Source of the DNA: Antedon mediterranea
Lineage: Eukaryota; Echinodermata; Crinoidea; Comatulida; Antedonidae
Assembly: GCF_964355755.1 (NCBI RefSeq)
Contig: NC_092670.1
Coordinates: forward strand, 38,801,795-38,865,794
DNA: 64,000 nucleotides
Direction of reading: 5' to 3'
Part shown: piece by piece, positions 1 through 13,800 of the stretch
Layout: each line of letters starts with the position of its first letter
How positions within the stretch are numbered: the first letter of the stretch is position 1
Position numbers and translations under genes: made by a program
The notes under the pieces: model-generated
What the model was told of the DNA's origin: nothing
Seen by the model: the letters and a program-made list of their open reading frames with translations, nothing else
The model's database searches: none

Positions 1-64
1 GGCATATCACTATCATATTTGGGCATATCACTATCATATTTGGGCATATCACACCTTTTTTGTC
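1..64 (-). repeat. MITE-1 copy, cut by window edge
   Basis: Three 21-bp-type units (CATATCACTATCATATTTGG) followed by the TCACAC...TTTTTTGTC end segment. Minus polarity relative to the family consensus described at 26851-27027. Confidence 0.8.
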
Positions 65-195
65 TCCTGGGTGGAGAGAGACTAACATAAATTAAAGTGT
101 CTTTCCTAAGGATACACACCCTTACAGACATAAGTTTACTAAAAGGAGAGGGCGTGGATGTGATAATATTTGTATGTATGTGAATCTACACAAGC

Positions 196-293
196 AAACT
201 TTATGTGATCTGCCCATATATGGACATGATGATGTCATATCACTACCATATTTGGCCATATACATACTTTATTTGACAGTGTAGACTGAGCTT
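196..293 (-). repeat. MITE-1 copy
   Basis: Reads ACTTTATGTGATCTGCCCAT, then the CATATGG/ATGATGATGTC core, one unit and GTGTAGACTGAGCTTAA. The left terminus is missing. Confidence 0.8.
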
Positions 294-321
294 AAGTATG
301 TTGAGTGGTACGTGTACATAC

Positions 322-484
322 CTCCCAATCTTTTTCAATAGGGTCATGGAAGAAGTCTTCGACAATATTCATACACATGTCCTCTTGGTTGACCAGTTCA
401 AAGCCCTTCTCATTGTGATATACGTCCTCTTTGCCGTAAACTTCCGGAGACCATTGGAGGAAGAAGTCATAAAGGAGATCAGCT
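322..484 (-). CDS. OXR1/NCOA7-like exon, last one inside the window
   Basis: A 163-bp exon encoding ADLLYDFFLQWSPEVYGKE through FHDPIEKDWE, again matching the block just before TLDc. Donor GTATGT at 316-321 leads into an intron that leaves the window on the left. A MITE-1 copy ends at 293, less than 30 bp from this splice site. Confidence 0.95.
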
Positions 485-1858
485 CTAAATAAAAACAAAA
501 TATATTTGTTTCAATTTAACAATTTGATTCCAGTGTAAAGTTCTGTCTACACTATCAATCTAGTTTGACAAAAAAAAAGTGATGTGCCCAAATATGGTAG
601 GGATATGACAATGACATCCTCATGTCCATATAATAGGCACACCACATTTTTTTGGTCACATAAAATTTGATATTGTAGACAGAGCTTAAGATAATATATA
701 AAAAGGTTGTAAAATTTATAGAACTGAAAAAACATTGACTAACCTGTCACGTGGAATTGCAAACCAATACTCAGGTATCTTTCCTCTACTTTTATTGCTT
801 TCTGAATCTCGTTGTGCCTCAAACGTCTTTTGCATGGGCCGATAAACTTTCAAACATAAGTACAGAGGTGGCTTGTCATTTGGTTTAGATGGCTTCGGTT
901 CAAAAGCTACAAGAAAAAAATATAAAGAAATTCAAAAAATATTTAAAAAATGAAAGATTAATTCTTACGTGCACGGTCGTTTGATATAATTTTTACTTTC
1001 CAAGAAAGAATTGATCAGAATTATTCGAAATTAAAGAGCGCAGATAGAATATTGCAATAAATTATGATCTCACTTTTACCCACAAAAATGCATACGACAC
1101 TAAATCATAATGAATGACTCAAAAATTGAATGCTGAGATGAAACTATCTTTAGCTTCTTGGAAACAGGAAAAACAAAAATAGAAATTTTCATAATTTATT
1201 CCAAAATGGCATTTACTTATTTGAATAGATTAAATCAACCCTGTTGTTTTATCAATGGTACTCTCTTTTTCTGCAAACTCAATTGATTGTAAATTGTACT
1301 GTACCTAGCTGAGTTGTCTAGTACAATCTGTATTGATTTTATAGCTTAACAAAGTGCATTGTTCCCACAGTGATTTTAGTATCAGGAAGGATTATGTAGT
1401 AAACACTAGTGATACATTAGTAATCATCAACACTTCACACATTACAATGTAACATAGATTTTACAATCAAACTGTGATTTAATACACTTAAGATGAATTG
1501 TCACATAATCTACAAATTGTATTACAGGTTATGTTTGTTAGCTTTAATTATAGTTACAACTTAATATTTAATTTAGCATTATGATACTATGGAAAGAATA
1601 ATATACTGTATGAATTTGTTTTCTAATAATAATATATTACGAGATTTCCTTTACAAAATAAAAATAAAGGACTTTACTCTGAATACTGTAAGATAAAAAA
1701 AAACCCCATAAATTTAAACTCCATAAAACAAAACTAAAGGACAGTAACATTTTATTTTATAGGGATTGTAAAAATAATTATTGGATAGGTTTAGTAAACA
1801 ACTGAGTCATTGCAAAGTGTAGAACTTTGTATTCACAGATAAAGATACTATAGAATGG

Positions 1859-1898
<40 letters not shown>

Positions 1899-4800
1899 AG
1901 TGATGATGATGATATTGATGATAGTGATGATAATGATAAAAATGATGATGATGGCAATAGTGATGATAATGATAACAATGATGATGGTGATGATAACAAT
2001 GATGATAACAATGATGATGACGTTAACAATGATGATAGTGATGATGATGATAACAATGATGATAGTGATGGTGATGATGATAACAATGATGATAGTGATG
2101 GTGATGATAACAATGATGATAGGGATGATAGTGATGATGACAACAATGACGATGTTATAGTGATGATGATGACAATAGTGATGATGATGTGATAATGATG
2201 ATAATTATGATGATGGTGGTGGTGATAACATTGATGAAGGATGACAGTGGAGATGATAATCAGAAATATTTGGCGATAATCAATTATGGATGATGGATTA
2301 TGATAATAACATAGTGAAACTCATAATCAATTTACAGTGCATATTATCATTAATGTTAGTAAATTAGTATGTTAAATCTTCTATTTATAATTTATATAAG
2401 TGTATATAGACATTAAAGCCCTTGATTGGTTCAACATCCATTAGTTGCATTTATACTATCTATTAACCTGCTTGTAAGTAAGCACTTACTCAAGCGAACT
2501 CATGTTACATCATTACATACATCATGTTGTTAAACTGACACTTATTAATACAGTTACTGTACTCATCCATGTTTATGAAACATCCATTCATAATATACAG
2601 GTGTCTATTAACAATATACAGGTGGCACAGTCTATTAACAATATACAGAGGTGTCTATTTATTAACAATAAAAATTGATGGAAACTGGTTTGATAGTGTA
2701 GACGACGGTGCTTTACAGATCAAATAAGGTGTCAATACTGTAAGGTAGTATAGTAAGGGGAGGGAAGGGGGTTTACAGATCAAATAAGGTGTCAATACTG
2801 TAAGGTAGTATAGTAAGGGGAGGGAAGGGGGTTTACGCTGGGATGGGGAGCTGGATACTTAAATCTTACTTTGATATAAAAATAATATACAGTGAAAACA
2901 TATTACTGTATTTGTTGACAGTACATTAAATTACTAATTAGACATAACTATTATAACAGACTAAATCTCTTTGTTCGTTGAATGCATTTAAATTAAAGTG
3001 TAAAGCTAATATTAAAGCACATTGTCCATATGGTGTGACTATCCGGCGTCACTCACCTACGCTAAATTCATTATGTTGCAGCTAATTCTACAAACGTACG
3101 TAAAGCCACTTATCTGTAAACAACACTACTGAATGGGCCATTAACACATTTAAAAAATTACTAAACTAGTTATGTTATTGGTAATTAGTAATTACTGGAC
3201 AAAAAATAAGCTAATTTTTCTTTACAAGCGACAGCCAGATGTTTTCAACTGTATCAAAAAAAAATAAACCGTATATCACCAAGTAAAACCCACTCCCTAA
3301 TTTAGGCAAAATTTTAAACATAAGACTTCGATAAATTCTATTGTTAAAGTAATCTGAGTATAATTCACCCCCCCCCCCCCCCCTAATTTTCTACATACTT
3401 CATAACTCTAGGTTCCCTAAACTAATATTATGCAAAGTTATATGAAAATAAATTAAAATAACAACATACCAAATGTTTCCACTTCATAATATAAACAAAC
3501 AACGCATTATTTATAAACAATGCCACGATAAAAAAATGTAAAGACTACCAGTAGAAAATGAGAAGAAATGTAATATTTTCAACGACACACTGAGTCATAT
3601 CATCTGATGATACCTAGTGAAAAACAGCTGTTTTTATCCGTGGATGTAACTTATGATGACAATTTGATATAAACTTCATTGGTTGGCCATCATCATTATT
3701 ACAGTACTTTAAATAATGCTTGAATGACATCTCTCATTTGTTTATAAATCAAGAGAAAACCATTCAGAGGTAATCCATACAGCAGATAAAAGTGCTGTAT
3801 CCCAAAGGCCTGCTTGTAAAATCATTTTAAGGATACTGTTAAAACGGGATAGTAGCATGCTACAGAAATAACAGGCACCTTGGAATCGTTACTTTAATAC
3901 ACTGTATTACAGCATTTGATAGCAATAATGTATAGAGACATCAAAAACACATTCCACCTTAATAGACACAAATGGTATAGCAACTTAAGGTAAATTATGA
4001 AGGCAATTATTTAGTAGACGGGATGGATATGGTATTGATTGACTATTATATTTTACTGTTTTCCTTATGTAGATGTTGAGATGTCTTTCTGGTTTACTAA
4101 CAAGACACTCCTACACACTCCTACGTTAAAATTGAGATGCGTTATTTGTCACTAAAAACACACTCCTTCCTTATGTTTACTTAGTTTGATGGGATTATGT
4201 TCTAAAGCTCTGTCTCATTCATTCATTCATTCATTCATTATTTATTTGGTCTATTTAAGGATATACAAAACAAAAAAAACTGAAATTGGGGAGACCAGGG
4301 TCAACCTAAGTGAACTTAATCACTGTAGCTGAGCCGGTTGACCCAACCCCAAAGTCAGTTTACACATAAAAGACATAAAGACAAAATACAGTTACAGCGA
4401 ATCAAAATGAATATGAACTTTTCTAATGAAGGCTGATGGGCTTTCTAGGACTGCAGCATCTGTCAACGGTCTGGGAAGCTGGTCCCAGACACGGGGTAAC
4501 CTGATTGCTATAGAATGGAAAAAAGCCTGTGTCCTTGATGCTTGATGTCTGTCTACACTATCAAACTATGTAACAAAAAATGATGACATGATGATGTCAT
4601 ATCACTACCACATTTGAGAATATTACTAGCACTACCATATTTGGATACATCACACTTTTTGTAAAACTAGTTTGATAGTGTAGACAGAGCTTTAAAAACA
4701 TTTTTAAAAGGAATTTGCTTTCTGTTTCTGAAAAATGAGCTCTTAGTAATAATTCAAGCTCTTTTCTCACTCACTCACTATATAAAAATAAAAAAGATTT

Positions 4801-7800
4801 AATGAAGATAAGAAATTGAAACTTAATTTTACAAGATATCTTTAATAAAAATAAAAAATAAAAATCAAATTACCTTTAAACCCACCAGGAATGTGTGATA
4901 ATCTTGGAATGATAGTCGGACTTGTACAATTGTCTTCTGAGGTCGATCCGCTGCGGATCTCTTTCCCGACTTCTTCCAACTCGTGTAACTCCTTCTCTGT
5001 CGCGGACGTATCATGAATACATTCCTTCATGTCGGGTACCATGGAACACCGACGACAGTCAGTCACGAAAATGTGCGACGAATAATTGACAAAGTTTTGG
5101 CTGGTTGACTGAGATGGCAGGATGTGTGTGCACATATTTGAATCTAATTGCTTGCTTTGGTTTGAAAGTTTATCATCATTGTCATCATCGGTTTGAGAAG
5201 AGATTCCAATATCGCTATTTGTCGTTTCTTTACTCTCAATGGCGTTTAATATCTCTTTCATAACCATGTCTACAGCACAATCAACTAAAGTGTCTGGTGA
5301 TTGTTCTAATGGCTCAAGAACATAAGAAGAAACATTGCTTGATGATGATGTATGATCATCTACACCGTTTGATGTATTCATTCCGTCGTTATTTCCTGTA
5401 TCTTCTGTAGTTTTTCTAGTTTCTTTAATATTTATTCCTTCAGAATGACTTAGAGTTTGTGAGTGTCCTCCTTCTTCGATGTTCATATCGTGATCGGTAC
5501 ACCTCGTACAATCACGTCTGTGCTCTTTACTTTGGTCAGAAAATAATTCAGGTAATGGGTCAAAGGTTGAATCAACGCCGGGTGTTTTCACTGATTCTGG
5601 GCCGCATGAACAGACACTCTCTGAGCGGTCTTTCATTTGGTCAAGTGGATTCTGCTCATTGTGCATAGGGCAGTAGATCTCATGATTCCCATCCCTGTAA
5701 ATAAATAGTGAGATAAATGTATAGATGAGATAAAAAAAAAACATATCATGTTCGTTTTAGAGATCAATTTAAATCTTTGTCCACACTAAGAAAAAAAAAG
5801 TGTGATGAGCCCAAATATGGTAGTGGTATGTTCAAATATGGTAGTAATATGACATCATCATGTCCATATGGGTTCTCTACTGTAATTTAAATCAGTAATA
5901 AGTTATTTTGCAGGATTTTCCTTTTTGTTTTCCATCTAATTGAATGACAACAGAATAAAAAATAAAAAAGGATGCCAACAGAATAAAAAAATTAACATAA
6001 TTAAACATTTTCCGATGCAAGATTTATTTATTATAGTTTTCCAACCTGTTCATCATTGGTGCTATATCTCTGTACATAGCAGCTCCTAGTACTTGGTCCA
6101 TAGGTGATAAAACTCCATAAGGTGTTGTACCTCTTTCAATGACCAGCGGGTCCGACACATTAGGGTCAAACATTATTGCATTTGGTGTAACTAGCATAGT
6201 CCCATTCACAACACCCTACAAATAAAAAAAGCATTTATATTATTTACTATTTTTAGTATAACAGGAAATTGGCATGTGCCAATAAGAGCCAAGAATTTAA
6301 TTATTGGCCAGACAATTTATATGAGATTTTTAAAACGACACATAACTAAAGTCTGAGACACAAACATTATGTACAGAGTAGCCTAAAACTATATTATTAT
6401 ATAAAAAAAAAACATCTTTACAAACTATATAGTGTATATAAACAACCAATACAGTAGAGCACGTCGTTTGGGACTACCATCCCTCCCCCCCCCCCCTATT
6501 CAGGGGTCAATTTGTAAAGGGGACACTTTTCCATGGAATGAAAGAGGTAAAATAATGTAATAACACTACAAGCAACTCCTAGCCTAATCAGGGGATACTT
6601 TCTTCTTGAGAAATACTCTATGTTTGAACACTTAAAGGCCAACTCTCTTTAGGGAGACCCCTACTAAAAACCCTTTGAGGCGTCCCTTAATAGGAATCTC
6701 TACTGTATATTTCAAACACTTACCTCACCGTCAGTTATATATTTCACATTTAATTTTAAAAACTGTTTACTTCCAATCTCTGTCTCCGATTCTGTCGATT
6801 GAGCACGTACCACTTTGCCCGGTTTCGGATCACTATTTTTGCGAAGGAACGACTTAAACTTTTGACTTTTGGATATGTAGTCATCTTTACTTTTAGACTT
6901 TTTTAATTTCGATTGCGGAACTTTATCATTTTTACTTTTAGCCATAATAACTGGTACATCAATCGGCTTCTCACGTACAACTGGTAAATCCTGAAATAAT
7001 TAAATTAATAATAAACTAAACTTTTGAGAGCAATACCACGCTCAAATAAATTACCTATTCAGGGAACACATGTATTAAGGTGGCATATTGTTGGGTGCTG
7101 AAGGTGTACACTGTCCCCTTAATGCAATGTCAACTTTGCGCTGATTACTAGCTGCATTATGGAAGTATGTTTCCATACGTGTTTGATCCAAAAAATGACT
7201 GGGGTAACAATGTTCAGCGCTTAGAGGTTTCATTACATTAGGCGCTATATAAATCCAGGATATTATTATTAGTGTAATATACATCATAAGTACCGGTACT
7301 ATGAAACATGAAATATTTCTTATAAAACCTGCTGCTCAACATGTAACAGTTAATTAACTGTTAATTGTTTTTTCTTCATTAAACTGCCTGGAGGCGCGGC
7401 GCGAAAATACTCAGATTAACTGAAATAGAAAGCTTAAGAATTACAATGCCACGCAGATACTGTGTACCTGGCAGTGGTAGCCAATAGCAGGAAGGATGTA
7501 CAAGTCTTATGTTAAGAGATCCGTTACTATTTAATTAAAATAACATATACAGTATTGTATAAAGAAAATTATTCCTGAAGATGAACAAATAATGTTTTAA
7601 ATATATTAAATAAAAATGGCTTGCCTCAAGTTTTTTAAAGATTGTTTTATCATTATTTTGGAAGATACTGTAGGCCTATCATTTAAAAATAGTCTTAAAA
7701 TAAGTGCATATTATTAGATGATTCGCCGACATTGTAAAATGGAAAGAGAGAATATGAAAATACAGTAGCAAATTCGTTCTTTTTTTAGGCTAATTTGGGG

Positions 7801-10800
7801 ATTGACAACAAAAATAGTGATTTTTAGGACTATAGACTTGTAAATGTAAGTTGTTGTTTAAGCTGAAAACATATAGTCTACAAATTTATATCGAACAGAT
7901 TATGATTCACATCAATGTATAATTTAAAAGATACAAAATTGTTAACGATCTGTTAACACAAAATCCTAATGGTTAATTTAAATTGTTTAAATTTAAAGGC
8001 TTTAATGAAATTTTAAATAGTAAAATGTATCGTAGTTGTCTGCAATAAATACTGATAATAGGCCAATATTTTGTCGATAGCCAGTTTTGTTTGACAGCTT
8101 ACAATAAACTACAAAATACCTGTACAGATGTGATAATGATGAGATAATATGGAAAGTATTTAAAACTTTATTACTATTTATTTTAAATATACTGTATAAT
8201 ACACTATTTGGAAAGCAGTATAATTGTATTTTTACTCAGGGTACCCGAATCTAGGACTCACTCATCTTCTCCTCCATCCGACACTATTGAGTAAAAAGTG
8301 TGATTTATAAAGTAATACTCCTCCCTTATTTGTTGTAGTATTGAGCTGGGATTTGGCATGAATATACTACAGGGACATGTCCTCAAACAGGATGAAGCCG
8401 TACTGTATTTACGTCTCGAAGATGGTACCGTATAGCCGTATAAACTATTTGGTAGCGAGGTTATTGATGTGTATGTGACGTCACATCCCGTCTTATGACG
8501 TCATTACAGCTTCTTTTGTGGTACCCCGAGTATCGCACATTCATGCTTGTTCTTACAGTTTCTTTCTTGAATGAGTCTAAATCTCTGTCTACACTATCAA
8601 ACTAGTTTGACAAAAAAAGTGTGATGCGCCCAAATATGGTAGTGATATGCCCAAATATGGTAGTGATATGACATCATCATGTCCATATATGGTTTTGATT
8701 TTTTAGTGGAGTGTGCATAATATAGTCTCATTATTGATTGATAAGTATACTGTATGTAAAGACAAGATGGTCATACAGAAACAGAAAATAAATTTAAATT
8801 ACCTGTACATGGGTTTTTGCAACTGGAGATGTTGGACTCAGACTTACTGGTTCTTCTGAATCTGGATCAGGCACAAATAAAATCTGAAAACAAAGATATA
8901 TTCACTGTAGAAAATCAACAATAAGATTCAAGACATTATATTGGTCCACTTTAAAATGGAATTTCGTTTTGCTTGCCAAAATTTAGACAATAAAACAACA
9001 AAGAAAAATACATCAAATTGCAAATGGTAATGTTAAAATACTTAATAATATATAATTTATAGGCCTATGTTAAAATAGTGTTAAAAAACTATTAAAAATA
9101 CAGATTGCAAAAACATAATAGACGCTGTAAAATACTGTTAAAACAATTAAAATTGAAAATAAAAATTACAACAAAGAGTTATCGTTGAACATTAGAATTG
9201 TACATTAATGTTATTTACCACAAAGGACTTCTTAGTTCTACATAGATTGTTGTTTGAGAGTTGTAGTTTAATGCCAGTCTATTAAAATTTTAACAGTAAT
9301 GTTGAGGGTGCATAGGATCTTTCATATTAAATATATTCAACTTCTAGTAAATCGTTGAATCAGTCATTCAGATCTGCTTTTATAAATGATACTTTGTGCA
9401 ATCTTCTCAAGAAAGTTTTGAAATTGAGGTTAAAGTTCAGCTTACCTGTCCTGGAAAGATCATACGACAATTGAGATGGTTGAGTCGGACCAGCTCTGAC
9501 GCTGTGATACCAAACCTCACAGCTATCTTATCCAAAGAATCATTTGAACTGACCTATGACACAAAAAATGACGGTAAATAATTAATGTAGCGAATAAATT
9601 TAAAGGATAATTTGTAATAGTAAAGTATTTAATACATCTATGCTGCTGAAATACAAAGAAATAAATTAGTTATGAAATGGATAATTTCCAATGAATATTT
9701 TAAAAGTGATTTTTACTAGGTTTTGTCGAAAAAGGGGTTATTAATCAATATAGTAGAAGCCCTATTAAATCTTTTGGCCTCTATTCAGGGGACACCCTGT
9801 AAAGAGGACACCGTCCCATGAAATGAAAGATGGAAAACACTACAACCAACCCCTATTCAAAAGATAAGGGGACATCCCTATTTAGGGGATAGTACAGTTA
9901 TATCGGGACCTTTTTCAAAAAATGTTTTCTTGTGTGTCTACACTATCAAACTACATACATATCACTACCATATTTGGCCACATCACACTTTTTTTGTCAA
10001 ACTACTTTGATAGTTTAGACAGAGCTTTAGGATCACCAAGGTTTATGATTTTCTTTGCATCTTTAGTACTTGTACTGTAATGACAAAATAGTGATGTACT
10101 TTTAAAGAACAGTAATACTCTACATACGAAATACCGTATTACTGTATATTAATGTAGAAAGAAACTTTGCATTGCAGCGGTTTCATTTCATGTTAAAGCA
10201 AGCTAGAATAAATGTTGGTGTCTACACTATCAAACTAGTTTGTGACGTGCCCAAATATGGTAGTGATATACCCAAATATGGTAGTGATATGAAATCATCA
10301 TGTCCATATATCATGGGCACATTACATTTTTTTATCACATAAAGTTTGATAGTGTAGACAGAGCTTTAACGTTGGTGTCTACAATCAGTGTAACTGTTCC
10401 ATGGAACCTGATATGAAAAAGAAAATGAATTCTAACAACAGCGATAATATGAGCTGAGCAGGTGACACGTTTAATCATCACTACATGTTGAAACGTAATC
10501 AATGCGCCACTGTTTTCATTTAAAAGGATATCATTTAGCATTATTAATATTTTATTTATGTTTAAAAATTGCAATCAATTTTTCATCACAGAGAGATCAA
10601 GAGATACCTATAATATTGCTTGTGGAATACCATTCTGAAGCTCTGTCTACACTATCAAACTTTATGTGATGTGCTCATATTATGTGCACTTTAAAGAACC
10701 TAGTACATCTTTCGAGAGGAGTAGGGGGTTACTGCGATGTACTAGAACATCACAGCCACTGGGCCCTCTAGGAGACTAGTCTTTGATTGAAGAGATCACC

Positions 10801-13800
10801 CAGTATAAATAAATAATGTCATATCACTACCATATTTAGGCATATCACTACCATATTTAGGCATATCACTACCATATTTGGGCATATAACTACCATATTT
10901 GGGCATATCACTACCATATTTGGGCATATCACTACCATTAAGTAGAGCTGGGGAGGAGGAGGGTAACACTTGTAACCATTCATCAATTTTCTATCTTATA
11001 TTTTGAGTCTGGTATTCAGGACTATAACAGTATTGCGTGTGGAACACGTCCTATTTTGTATAAATGCGGGATTTTTGTTAGCATTATCGAGTCGAAGGTT
11101 AATACTGTACAATGCTGGAAAGTTTACTGCACCACCACCTTTCCCCTTAATGTTGATAGTGATACAGATAATATTTGAACTAACTCAATGTTATCTTAAC
11201 ATCTTAAAGGCACTGTATTTATTATTTTAATAATGTTCCCCGGCTCTGTAAACCATTGTGTGTATGGTTGGTAGTTTCTATATTAAATATTTTTTTTTAT
11301 TTAAAAAAAAAGAAGGCACTAGCAATAACATGATTTTGACTCACATATTGTTATGATAGATTATACAATGTGCTACAATAAATTGAACTACAGTAAAGGT
11401 GGAATTAAAAAGCACAAGATTTAGATATTACTATCTAAGCTGCAACTAAAACACTAAGCATAACAGGGCTTGATTTAATATACCTAAATTTAACTAGCCC
11501 ATGTCATTTTGCTAGCCCATATTATTTTGCCCAACCATGCTCAAACTAATGCTACAAACAAAAACAGAATTTTTTGTTGACAAAAATTATTACATTTACA
11601 CACAATATTTGATACAAAGTGGTATTAACTAATATTTTTTTCCTAATTCCGCAAATATCATTTAGGTTGGCTAGCCCTGACTTTATACACAAGGCTAGTG
11701 TATAAATCAAGCCCTGAACAATATAAGACAGCAAGCAGCTACAATACGTAATATTTTAAACTGAAAAGAAAAACACTACAGACTCCACGCAGAAATATAA
11801 ATAGATGTTTACAAAATAAGACTTACAACTGTCATAGTAAGTTTAGAAGTCATGTTGGATGGATTAAACTACAAGCCGAGATCAAACTAGATGACAGCAC
11901 TGAATACCTAAGAATAAAAACATGTATTGTCATATTGTTCGATTGGTTGGCGACTTCTTCTTGTAATACACAAACCAGTGGGACATCCCCGCATTAGAAC
12001 GTGGTTGCGAACTAGTTCATTCTTATCTTAAGCCCTCTCTCTGGAGATCATGGGCTATTGTCAGTTTATCCAGGTAAGCTAGGCACAAAGTAGACTGTAT
12101 AGTTAACTATGAAGCAAAACCCGCAAAGTGGTAGTATCAAAGCAGAAGAGGGGGGGGGGGGGCGAAAGACAGAAGGTGGGTGGAGTATGTGGCACACTTT
12201 TGCGGACAAATTTTCAGTAGCTACAGTAAAGCTCTGTCCACACTATCAAATTTTATGAGTGACCTTAACAACTTTAAAGCTCTGTCCACACTATCAAACT
12301 TTATGAGTGACCTTAACTTAAAGCTCTGTCTACTGTACACTATCAAACTTTATGTGACAAAAAATGGTTACCGCTCGTCTGTGTAAATTGTCCTTAACAC
12401 AGTGCAACCTGGCTATAGTAGATATAGAAAACTATACATTGAAATTCCGAATGACTTTTTAAAAATCACACACATAATGATAAATCAGCGATCAGTAGAA
12501 CATGCTTGACAATGTAAAACAGTTCAGTAGGAAAATAACACTACTGTTAGAGTTTGTGAAAATGACACATCAAACCTACACTACAACAAATAAGTACAAT
12601 AATATAATATTGTATAACAAATTATGTTATGTTTTAAAAAAGATCATACTTATTATAAACATATACAGTTAGTCACTCCCGCACATGTGGATGGATACAG
12701 TAAAGCTTTCCAAAATGTTCTACTAAAACAAAGACAATACATTCAATTACAGTTATCTTACCTTTGATAAAGATTTCACAAAAAGGGCATTTAAATAACA
12801 CATTTTATTTTGTTTAAGCGATATAGAACACACTAAAGTAGTCGTCCATAGTCCAATTGTGCCATCCTAAAAGCGCTAACAATTCTGTGTATTCACCAGC
12901 ACATATTTCATGCTCACTGAGGTGATATCCTTTCTTTTCAAATCCTTATCAACGATTTACCAATGAGATTTTAGTACCACTTAAAATGGGGGAATTCCCA
13001 GATTAGCAGATTTACCTGGCTAAGATTATAGAAATACTGCACAGTGGCTGTTATTGTCTACAACAAATATTCCATTCTTTCTCCAATAATGAAAATTGTT
13101 CACAGTATACGTTGTTTTCACTTTATAGTTTCTAAACATTTTTATAAAATTTGTTGAAGCAATGGAATAGACCCCAACAGAAACTAAAACTGAAACCAAT
13201 TGAGACAAAACAAATAATAACTAATAAGCAAATTATTATGTAGAAATTTACAACAGATTTACTAAAATTTTAAATTTTAATTTTAAAAATGTATTGTCCC
13301 CCAAACAATGAAGATTACTAAAACCAGAATTTGAATAGGCAATTTTGCAGTTTAATAAAGTTATTCAGTACTTTAAAAAAAAAAATATTTCACTTTAAAG
13401 ACATAAGAAATGTATAATTTTAACCAAAAACCATTATCTATACAGACAATTTTTTCAGGTACATAATTTTTTTTTCAATGCAGTATTTGGTTAAAAAGTG
13501 AATAACTATTATGTTACTGTACATTAAAATAGCATATCGAAAAAAAAACATTTGCTAATAAATATTGAGATGCATGTGTAGATGGTAGTTATCATGAGAT
13601 AAGCGGTGTTTTGTGTAATATTTTCAATATTTCTTGTATATAATAATAAGGATACACACAGTTTTGCAGGGAATACCTATATCAATTTCTATATTGAAAC
13701 AAACAAAAATCATATAATTGCAGTACATACACACATTTACATTACTGCATTAACTGCAGTACAGTATATAATCATTTTTTTGACTTATTTGAAAGAGGAT

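Larger units (their letters stand above)
907..4215. other. Intron of OXR1/NCOA7-like gene
   Basis: Apart from the GAT array, the 60-bp duplication, a MITE-1 end fragment near 2684-2703 and a C-tract at 3367-3383, this 3.3 kb intron shows no exon or element I can support. Confidence 0.6.

Noticed and set aside
1778-2160. Long open frames on both strands (poly-Ser/Leu and poly-Met)
   Set aside because: Pure consequence of the GAT microsatellite, open on both strands at once.
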